From assembly GCA_044340865.1 (NCBI GenBank), contig JBIISW010000032.1, positions 1 through 19,845 of the forward strand: a DNA stretch of 19,845 nucleotides, given 5' to 3'. The translations under genes were made by a program, and so were the position numbers. This stretch comes from UBA4416 sp044340865. GTDB taxonomy: Bacteria; Bacteroidota; Bacteroidia; B-17B0; Aurantibacillaceae. How positions within the stretch are numbered: the stretch's first letter is position 1; every line of letters starts with the position of its first letter. This document shows, piece by piece, positions 13,630-19,845 of this stretch. The notes under the pieces are model-generated. The model had not been told where the DNA came from. It searched no databases and saw only the letters and a list, made by a program, of their open reading frames with translations.

Positions 13630-15401
13630 AATGGAACAAATGTTAAACCAGCCATGAAATTGAATCGTTGGCTTGGATATTTTTCCCAACGGTAATAACG
13701 CATATTAGCGATATTATTAAAGTTGACAAAGAAAGACAACATTTTACTATAACGGTATTCTGCTCCTAAATTAAAATCACCAACACTTTTGAGCAATTTT
13801 GGTTCTGATTTATAGACATTATTTTCTTTAACTTGTGTTAATGCATATTGGTCACCAATAACATAAATATCCGTTTTTAAAATTATTTTACTTTGCAAAT
13901 TGTATACCGCTGAAAATGTTAAATCAAAACTTGGCTTGTGAAAAGCTCTGGTTAAATTTTTAGGGTTATATAAATGATAGTTTCCTTTTGCTAATAAATG
14001 AATCTTCTCTTTGTATTGATATTTTAATTGTCCAGATACATTAAAGTAGTTAGTGTTATCGTAAATCACATTAAATTTATTGTCAATCGTGGTTACATCG
14101 TTATAATCAATAACAAAAAAGTGCATGCTATCAATCAGGCTGTAGCTTGCTTTTGCATCGTAACTTAAATTCGAGCTTAAATTTCCTTTTAATCCTCCAA
14201 ACACATTAAACTTTGTATTAGAGTTTTTGTAATTTATAGTTGATTTTATAAATGGATTTTCGTTAGAAAGACTTCTTAAGCTGTTTTTTTGAAGACCACC
14301 ATTAATTCCTGCATAAGGAATAATTATACTTTCGAAAATATCATATTGAAAATTTAGTTGAGGATATACATAAAATTTACCAGAGCCAACATTACTCATA
14401 ACATCTAATGTGACAGCTAACCCGATATCTGCTTTCCATTTATTTTTATGTGTTTCAAAGTAGGGGTTTAGTTTTACAATCACGTCATTAAATGTGTCGT
14501 TGGGAAGTTTATGATTGTAATAATCAGCATCAAGTTTTACAAATAATCTTTCTTTATTAACGTATGTATTAAAAGTTGTATTTAGTTTAATGTTGTTTTC
14601 TGAAACTTTATATAAATCACTTAAATTATAGTAAGCTAATTTTACTGCATGATTTATTTTAGTGCTATCTGTATAATGACTTTGCAAATTGACGCTTGGT
14701 TCAAATAACTGATAACTTTGTTTAGTGAAATCTCTTGTAAGTTTATGTTCTGAAGTATCGTAACCATAAAAATGACTTGCATTTCTTTTGTAATTAAATT
14801 CGCCAAGGAGTGTGTGTTTTTTGTAAAACTTTTTAGCAAATAATTCGCCTTCATTGTCGCTGAATCCGCTATATCCAACATCTTTTAATTGTGATGATGA
14901 TGATGCATGTTTTAAATGCACGCCATACGCCATGTCTCTTGAACGTAGGCTATTTATCCAAAATTCTCCGTATGGTGTAGAATAATTTCCTAACCCAACT
15001 TTAAGTAGCGAACGGTATAATTTTGCTAAAGGTTCATTTTGCATTTTTGCCGCTTCAATTTGCAAGACGTCATATTTTTGAATAAGAGCCGTTGAATTAA
15101 TGCCGTAATTGATATTTGTTATTTTAGAAGTTGTATCTTTTATCTCAGGCAAATCATTTAGTTTAATGGCATCTTTAATTGTCGGTTCAAAAGTACTTGT
15201 TATGGTGTAGTTTTGACTGCTTCCTAACTGTTGTGCAAGTGCAGCTGTTATGTAACCAATGATTAATAAAATCACAAAGATCCACTGAAGCTTTTTTATA
15301 CGGCGTTTTTGAATCAATTGTTCTTGTTCAAACAAAAATGAGTTTCCGTATTTAGAGGAAGACAAGGTGTTTTTACCTATGTATTTTTTTGTGTTATCCA
15401 T
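13626..15401 (-). CDS. Predicted outer-membrane beta-barrel protein (TonB-dependent-receptor-like)
   Basis: A 591-residue protein whose C-terminal 450 or so residues alternate polar and aromatic/hydrophobic positions (for example HLLAKGNYHLYNP, FVNFNNIANMRYYRW) and end in FMAGLTFVPF, with a terminal Phe as in outer-membrane barrels. Before the barrel is a periplasmic-looking stretch (about 58-140, with FEPTIKDAIKLNDLPEIKDT) that I recall from Bacteroidota proteins labelled TonB-dependent receptor, although no plug domain is visible. The N-terminus is odd: about 38 polar residues and KRRIKK precede the hydrophobic segment at 39-56 that ends in ALAQQ. The ATG at 15401 lies 3 bp after the stop of the TPR gene, so that start is favoured; a TTG at 15317 would give an ordinary signal peptide. 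Likely works with the TPR protein. Function unknown. Confidence 0.75.
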   Translation of the reverse strand: MDNTKKYIGKNTLSSSKYGNSFLFEQEQLIQKRRIKKLQWIFVILLIIGYITAALAQQLGSSQNYTITSTFEPTIKDAIKLNDLPEIKDTTSKITNINYGINSTALIQKYDVLQIEAAKMQNEPLAKLYRSLLKVGLGNYSTPYGEFWINSLRSRDMAYGVHLKHASSSSQLKDVGYSGFSDNEGELFAKKFYKKHTLLGEFNYKRNASHFYGYDTSEHKLTRDFTKQSYQLFEPSVNLQSHYTDSTKINHAVKLAYYNLSDLYKVSENNIKLNTTFNTYVNKERLFVKLDADYYNHKLPNDTFNDVIVKLNPYFETHKNKWKADIGLAVTLDVMSNVGSGKFYVYPQLNFQYDIFESIIIPYAGINGGLQKNSLRSLSNENPFIKSTINYKNSNTKFNVFGGLKGNLSSNLSYDAKASYSLIDSMHFFVIDYNDVTTIDNKFNVIYDNTNYFNVSGQLKYQYKEKIHLLAKGNYHLYNPKNLTRAFHKPSFDLTFSAVYNLQSKIILKTDIYVIGDQYALTQVKENNVYKSEPKLLKSVGDFNLGAEYRYSKMLSFFVNFNNIANMRYYRWEKYPSQRFNFMAGLTFVPF

Positions 15402-15404
15402 ATT

Positions 15405-18400
15405 TTAATTGTCTTTTTTAATTTCAATTTTAGGTTCCTCAGTTTTTAATTTTTCTTGATGGGCATCAAATAATTGATCAAATAAATCGGCATCTTTATT
15501 TTCAGATTTAAATTCAACTTTTAAATCCTCATTATTTTTTTCAGCGTTAAGCAAGGCATTTTTTCTTTCCTTTATTTCTTTTAATTTTTGAGTCGCTTCT
15601 TCTACATATTCTTGTTTGGCATCAATAATAGTTTGAAGCATGAGTTCTGCGTCTGCGTCTGCTCCTTTTGCAACATAGCAATCAGCCATTAGTAGTAATC
15701 CTTTTGTATTCCAATCACTATTAGAGTAATTATAACTCATTAAGTTATTGATGGATTTTTCTACTTGTTCATAATCTTTTTTGATAAAATATATTTTGGC
15801 TATATGATATTGAGCTTCTGCGCCAGTACTACTTTTTGCATTTTTGTATATTGATTTAAATTCAATCATCGCATCGTCATACCTTTGAAGTTCGAATAAT
15901 GCTTTTGCTTTATTGTTTTTCGCTTCATTAAATTGTTGAGGCGTTATTTTTTCTGTATTTAATGTTCTGATGGCGTAGTCTAATCCTGATTCATAATTTT
16001 TTAGTTCCATTGCACAGCGCATGGTTCCTATTTTTCCAGATAATTTATTTGAAGGTGTTTCTGCTAAATCATCTAATCTTATAAATAATGGTAACGCTTC
16101 ATCATATTGTTTATTTTTAAATAAGATATAAGATGATTTTAGTAACGATGTTTCCGAATAAATACTTCGCGATTTATTGTTGAGGTATTGATAAGATGGC
16201 AATGCTTTATCGAATAGCGATGCACTGTATGCGCATTCTGCATAACAGAAGTGGGACTCATCTATGTATTTTCCATCAGGATATTTTGAAAGATAGGTCT
16301 CAAACTTATTCATTGCTAAAGTATAATTTTTGTCTTCGTAGTAAGCGTCTTTTGCAACCTCAAATAAGGATGTTTCTATTTCGCTTGTATTTAAAGGATT
16401 ACCAACTGATTTAAAGTACTCTTCAAGTCCAGTGATGTCTTTTTTTGTTTCGTATATTTTTTTAATATTTTCTAATGCTTCTTTTGCTTCAGAACTCTTC
16501 GGGTCTTTTTTTACAATTTTATCAAAGTAGTCAAATGCTTTTTCATCATTTTCAGCACTGTTTTTATTGTAGTAAATTAAACCAATTGCTGCAAGCGCGT
16601 TATTTGTATAGGAAGAGTTAGGAAAATCATCTAATATTTTTTGATAGAATATAAGTGCATTATCACCATCTTTTACGTCTTTAGAATAGGTTTCAGCTAT
16701 TTCAAAAACAGATGCGGCTAAATAATTTGATTTTGGGTATTTAGTAACAATCGATTTTAAATCGTTTATTTTTTCTTGATTGTTTTTTAAAAGTCCACTG
16801 CAAAGTGCTTTTTGATAGATACAATAATCAACATCAATCACATTAAGAGCAATAGCTATTTCATAATAATCAGCGGCTTGAGGATAAACATTAGTCATAA
16901 AATAACTGTCGGCAGTTCTAATATTAGCATCTGCAATTTTATTGACATCGTATTTGTTTTTTGACATTAAAAATTTTCGGAATGAAATATTAGCATTTTC
17001 ATAGTCTTTTTTGTTTTTCTGCTGAAAGTAGGCATAACCAATATTGTAATTAGATAAATCGTATTCTTTTAAACTGAATGAACCTTCATTAAGCTGAAAT
17101 GCTTTCCAAGTCTCAAGTGATGTGAGGTAATCTTTTTTAATGTATGAAATTTCACCTAGCCAATATTGTGATAAAGCATTGTATGTTTTGTCAAAATTAA
17201 CAGCTAAGGATTTTTTTAAATATTTGGTTGCACTATCTAATTCAGAATTATTGAAGTATTCAACGCCTTTAAAATAAATTAATTTTTGATACGTCATTTT
17301 TAATAATGGATCGAGTGGCTTTATTTTCTCAATTGATTCTATAGCTTCGCTGTAATTCTTGGTTGTAGAATATACGTTGATTAAATAATTATATGCTTCT
17401 GTTTTTTTAGGTGAGTTAGGATAGTCGTTGATGTATTTCTGAAATGAAACGATCGCGTCATTGTACGGTGCAAAGGATAACTCGTAGCATAATTTAGCAT
17501 AGCTGTATAAAGCATCTTCTTTTATAGACGTGTCAAAATCCATCATACTCGCTGCACTAAATGCATTTCTTGCTTTTGATTTATTGGATGTTTGTATATA
17601 ACAATCTGCTAAATGATACCAAGCATTTTGTGCTAAACTATCCTTATTTTCAACAGCTTTATCGAAATATGGAATGGCGTTTTTGTAATCTTTAATTTGA
17701 TAATAGCAGTATCCTAATTCATAACTCCCTTGATTATTTAAACTTCCACCTAGAGCTGCTTTTTTAAAGTAGACTAACGCATTTTCAAAGTCTTTTAAAT
17801 TAAAGTATGATTCACCTATCATTCTGTTTATTTCACCCTCTTTTTGTAAGTGAGTGGTATCTTGCAAAAGTGCTGGAGCATTTTTTACAACTTCATTAAA
17901 TTTACCTTGAATAAAGTAAATTTGAGTGATGTAATATGGCACAACGCTTCCAAATGTTTCATTAGATAATAGTCTCGTAAACCCAGTGAGAGCTGTTTCA
18001 TATTTTTTCTCTTGATAGGCTATATGAGAATAATAGTAATTGGCAGGATGTGCGTATTTATTATCAACATCCTTGATCTCAAATAAATCTAGTTTAGCCT
18101 TATCATTATTTTTTTCTATAAAATAGCTATAACCTCTTTTAAAATAAAGTTCTGCTAAATCCTCTTTATTCAAATCATAAATATCAACTTTTTCTAAAAA
18201 TTGAATAGTTTCTTTGTATTTCTTTTTTCTAAAGTTTGATTTTCCTAAATAGAAATAACCCCATTTTACTTTATTACTTTGTGGATGCTGTTCTATAAAT
18301 TGTTTCATTTGCCATTCGCCATCTTTATGGAATAACTCAATGCCGCAAGCAGAGGCATAATATTGCGCCTCTGTTTTTAATAAACGATTATCAGTAGGTA

Positions 18401-18578
18401 TTTGCAAAAAATCTAAAAATGATTTTTGTGCCGCAGTATATTGTTTCTTATCAAATAAATCCAATGCTGTTTTAAATAATCTGTCTTTATCTAAATGTAG
18501 TTGTGTTTTTTGGGCAAAGAAAATAGGAGATAGCCCAACTAGGATAATCACACAAATTAGTTTTTTAATAGTCATCAT
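15405..18578 (-). CDS. Large periplasmic tetratricopeptide repeat protein
   Basis: A 1057-residue protein with a signal peptide (LICVIILVGLSPIFFA, cleaved near residue 23) and no lipobox cysteine, followed by tandem TPR motifs over almost its whole length. Typical helices are ALDLFDKKQYTAAQKSFLDF (38-57), YFNLKDFENALVYFKKA, YQIKDYKNAIPYFDKA and ALIFYQKILDDFPNSSYTNN. Repeats of the form KYPxSxY/DFPNSxY resemble the BamD/YbgF kind of periplasmic TPR. The tail (about 990-1057) is Lys/Glu-rich and probably coiled coil. Met2 is an equally possible start. TPR arrays bind partner proteins, and the barrel gene 3 bp downstream is the obvious candidate partner, so I infer an envelope assembly or transport complex. 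It is divergent from ftsE across 197 bp. No enzymatic motif is visible. Confidence 0.88.
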   Translation of the reverse strand: MMTIKKLICVIILVGLSPIFFAQKTQLHLDKDRLFKTALDLFDKKQYTAAQKSFLDFLQIPTDNRLLKTEAQYYASACGIELFHKDGEWQMKQFIEQHPQSNKVKWGYFYLGKSNFRKKKYKETIQFLEKVDIYDLNKEDLAELYFKRGYSYFIEKNNDKAKLDLFEIKDVDNKYAHPANYYYSHIAYQEKKYETALTGFTRLLSNETFGSVVPYYITQIYFIQGKFNEVVKNAPALLQDTTHLQKEGEINRMIGESYFNLKDFENALVYFKKAALGGSLNNQGSYELGYCYYQIKDYKNAIPYFDKAVENKDSLAQNAWYHLADCYIQTSNKSKARNAFSAASMMDFDTSIKEDALYSYAKLCYELSFAPYNDAIVSFQKYINDYPNSPKKTEAYNYLINVYSTTKNYSEAIESIEKIKPLDPLLKMTYQKLIYFKGVEYFNNSELDSATKYLKKSLAVNFDKTYNALSQYWLGEISYIKKDYLTSLETWKAFQLNEGSFSLKEYDLSNYNIGYAYFQQKNKKDYENANISFRKFLMSKNKYDVNKIADANIRTADSYFMTNVYPQAADYYEIAIALNVIDVDYCIYQKALCSGLLKNNQEKINDLKSIVTKYPKSNYLAASVFEIAETYSKDVKDGDNALIFYQKILDDFPNSSYTNNALAAIGLIYYNKNSAENDEKAFDYFDKIVKKDPKSSEAKEALENIKKIYETKKDITGLEEYFKSVGNPLNTSEIETSLFEVAKDAYYEDKNYTLAMNKFETYLSKYPDGKYIDESHFCYAECAYSASLFDKALPSYQYLNNKSRSIYSETSLLKSSYILFKNKQYDEALPLFIRLDDLAETPSNKLSGKIGTMRCAMELKNYESGLDYAIRTLNTEKITPQQFNEAKNNKAKALFELQRYDDAMIEFKSIYKNAKSSTGAEAQYHIAKIYFIKKDYEQVEKSINNLMSYNYSNSDWNTKGLLLMADCYVAKGADADAELMLQTIIDAKQEYVEEATQKLKEIKERKNALLNAEKNNEDLKVEFKSENKDADLFDQLFDAHQEKLKTEEPKIEIKKDN

Positions 18579-18610
18579 GTTGCAATGCGTTTATATAATT
18601 AGCAAGTCGA

Positions 18611-18624
18611 TTTACAATTGTAAA
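18611..18624. promoter_or_regulatory. Perfect 14-bp palindrome in the TPR/ftsE intergenic region
   Basis: TTTACAATTGTAAA is a perfect inverted repeat centred in the proximal part of the 197-bp gap between the divergent TPR gene and ftsE, 33 bp ahead of the TPR start. The ACA/TGT half-sites are of a kind bound by dimeric repressors. On the minus strand it contains TACAATTG, one base off the -7 consensus TAnnTTTG, so a bound protein could block a TPR-gene promoter. It could also be chance in AT-rich DNA. The rest of the gap shows nothing I can assign. Confidence 0.35.
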
Positions 18625-18775
18625 CGACGATTTCTTTTCAGTTTAAATGATGCAATAAATTTAAGCCTATCGTAATTGTTCTTAACGCATTGGTTTTGTA
18701 GTTATTAACGCAAGCATGTTAAAACTTGATGGGTTATATTTTATTATGGATTTATTATCTCCTTAATTTAGTTTT

Positions 18776-19456
18776 ATGAATAAAGAGGCTGTCATAGAGT
18801 TTAATCATGTAACTATTTTCCAAGGAAATGTTCCAGTAATTTCTGATTTAAATTTAAGTTTAAACAAAGGTGAATTTGTTTATTTACTTGGTAAAACAGG
18901 AAGTGGTAAAAGTAGTTTGTTAAAAACAATTTACGGCGATTTATCTTTAACCCAAGGAACTGGAACGGTTGCAGGGTTTAACTTAAATGAATTGAAACGC
19001 AAGGACATTCCTTTTTTACGCAGAAAGCTCGGCATCGTATTTCAAGATTTTCAGTTGTTAAGTGATCGAACTGTGTTTGAAAATTTACGTTTTGTGATGA
19101 CGGCAACAGGATGGAAAGATGAAGTAAAAATAAAATTACGCGTCAAAGATGTGTTGCAAAAAGTAGGATTGGAAAATAAAGAAACGGTTATGCCTTATCA
19201 ATTATCTGGTGGTGAACAACAAAGAATTAGTATAGCGCGAGCTTTGATTAATGATCCTGAAATCATTTTGGCTGATGAACCAACAGGAAATTTAGACCCT
19301 GAAACATCTGAAGAAATCATGAAATTGCTTTTAGATATTAGTAAGCAAGGACGCTGTATTTTATTCGCAACGCATGATTTGCTATTGTATAGTAAGTTCC
19401 CAGCTCGCACGTTGATGTGTGAAAACAATCGCATAGCTGATAGCGCTAAGTTGTAA
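18776..19456 (+). CDS. ftsE: FtsE-type ABC transporter ATP-binding protein
   Basis: A complete 226-residue ABC ATPase with Walker A GKTGSGKS (39-46), Q-loop Gln90 in FQDFQLL, signature LSGGEQQRISIARAL (143-157), Walker B IILADEPTGNLD (163-174, catalytic Glu168) and switch His200 in ATHD. The length, the short linker and the pattern FLRRKLGIVFQDFQLL are those of FtsE, which with FtsX couples ATP hydrolysis to peptidoglycan hydrolase activation at division. LolD/MacB-type ATPases share these motifs, so the assignment is by best fit and not by a partner: no ftsX is in the window. It is not CcmA-like. It is divergent from the TPR/barrel pair and followed after 106 bp by a secreted-protein gene. 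Confidence 0.85.
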   Translation: MNKEAVIEFNHVTIFQGNVPVISDLNLSLNKGEFVYLLGKTGSGKSSLLKTIYGDLSLTQGTGTVAGFNLNELKRKDIPFLRRKLGIVFQDFQLLSDRTVFENLRFVMTATGWKDEVKIKLRVKDVLQKVGLENKETVMPYQLSGGEQQRISIARALINDPEIILADEPTGNLDPETSEEIMKLLLDISKQGRCILFATHDLLLYSKFPARTLMCENNRIADSAKL

Positions 19457-19501
19457 TCAAATTGCTTTTAGTTTTATTTTTTGAAGCAGGGTAGCGTTTC
19501 G

Positions 19502-19532
19502 TTTGTTAAGTCTATTAGTTTTACTATTTTTA
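19502..19532 (+). promoter_or_regulatory. Candidate Bacteroidota promoter for the partial secreted-protein gene
   Basis: TTTG (19502-19505) and TATTTTTA (19525-19532) are separated by 19 bp, the spacing of the Bacteroidota promoter TTTG-N19-TAnnTTTG; only the last base of the -7 box deviates. It lies 30 bp ahead of the ATG at 19563. Confidence 0.45.
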
Positions 19533-19562
19533 ATATCCTTTATATTTTTAAAATACATTCCA

Positions 19563-19845
19563 ATGAAAAATAAGTTTAATTTATTTAACTTTTTTGTTTT
19601 ATTTAGTTGTTATGCAACGTTCAGTGTTGCTCAAAATACAGCTAAATTATCTGCATTCACACAACAATATATTCAGCACCAATTTTTGAGTGGCAGTTCA
19701 AAAACAAAATTGCCGCACGTTATTTATAAAAAAATAAATAACGCCTATTTTTTAAGCGCCTTAATTAAGGTATCTCCTGCCGTTGATGAAGTGAAGTTCA
19801 AAAATCTTGATGTGAAAGTTGGAACAAAAGCTGGTCTTGTTTGGA
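19563..19845 (+). CDS. Secreted protein, N-terminal part only (possibly a protease prodomain)
   Basis: The frame opens at ATG 19563 and runs to the window edge (94 codons), so only the N-terminus is seen. It has a signal peptide, hydrophobic core NLFNFFVLFSCYATFSVA followed by QNTAKL, so it is exported. The following segment (YFLSALIKVSPAVDEVKFKN, then LDVKVGTKAGLVW) looks like the inhibitor-like prodomain that precedes the catalytic domain in Bacteroidota S8-family (subtilisin-like) peptidases, where the wording 'xLIKV...LxxxGVKVGTKAG' recurs. That is recall of a pattern and no catalytic residue is present here, so treat the peptidase idea as a guess. A candidate promoter lies just upstream. 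Confidence 0.65.
   Translation, partial: MKNKFNLFNFFVLFSCYATFSVAQNTAKLSAFTQQYIQHQFLSGSSKTKLPHVIYKKINNAYFLSALIKVSPAVDEVKFKNLDVKVGTKAGLVW

Noticed and set aside
15405..18578. Tandem DNA repeats in the TPR gene
   Set aside because: The repeats exist at protein level; the DNA of successive units is diverged and shows no exact tandem copies by eye.
18776..19456. The ABC ATPase as the missing CcmA partner of CcmB
   Set aside because: Its sequence pattern fits FtsE/LolD-type ATPases, it is 8.3 kb from ccmB and lies on the other strand in a separate transcription unit.
1..19845. Mobile element, defence system, CRISPR or biosynthetic island
   Set aside because: No transposase, integrase, nuclease, toxin-antitoxin or repeat-spacer pattern is visible, and all genes fit a chromosomal Bacteroidota background.

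Overview
The window is AT-rich, densely coded DNA from a member of the Bacteroidota, most likely a Flavobacteriales-like lineage. The evidence is a type IX secretion (T9SS) gliding-motility-type C-terminal domain, an IPExxxVDY-family protein, a DUF6427-type membrane protein, promoter -7 elements of the Bacteroidota form TAnnTTTG, no Shine-Dalgarno signals that I noticed ahead of the starts, and a cytochrome c maturation set with the Bacteroidota arrangement (CcmB, CcmC, a small CcmD-like protein, CcmE, CcmF). I see no rRNA, tRNA, CRISPR array, insertion sequence, phage gene or attachment site.

Layout. 1-815 (minus) is the N-terminal part of a large secreted protein with a DUF7948-like head. 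884-1084 (minus) is a 66-residue membrane protein with a clear intrinsic terminator behind it. It is divergent from 1158-2150 (plus), a polytopic DUF6427-like membrane protein, which is followed by a stand-alone purQ (2234-2929, plus). From 10455 down to 2949 runs a tightly packed minus-strand block of nine genes: ccmB, ccmC, ccmD-like, ccmE, ccmF, a Rossmann/DUF2520 protein, a KdsC-like phosphatase, pabB and an IPExxxVDY protein. Gaps are 1-31 bp and three junctions overlap by 11-14 bp, so this reads as one operon. Upstream of it (10546-12978, minus) is an 810-residue T9SS cargo protein with nidogen-like, PKD and type B sorting domains. A membrane-anchored thioredoxin-type glutathione peroxidase (13063-13629, plus) ends in a 4-bp convergent overlap with a predicted outer-membrane beta-barrel gene (13626-15401, minus). 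The barrel gene lies 3 bp behind a 1057-residue periplasmic TPR protein (15405-18578, minus). Divergent from that pair is an FtsE-type ABC ATPase (18776-19456, plus), then the start of another secreted protein (19563 to the edge, plus).

How the genes fit together. The ccm genes export or relay heme and attach it to apocytochromes on the periplasmic side. Their CcmE carries Cys rather than His in the heme-binding motif (CPSKY), which places it in the variant form of System I. No ccmA, ccmG or ccmH is present here. The downstream operon genes serve Kdo/lipopolysaccharide synthesis (KdsC) and folate synthesis (PabB). The TPR plus barrel pair looks like a two-part envelope complex of unknown job. 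Most of the window is ordinary housekeeping and envelope biology. I did not find a convincing undescribed system; the best leads are the CxxxY CcmE with its altered CcmC motif, the TPR/barrel pair with a perfect palindrome in its upstream region, and the unusual N-terminus of the barrel protein.
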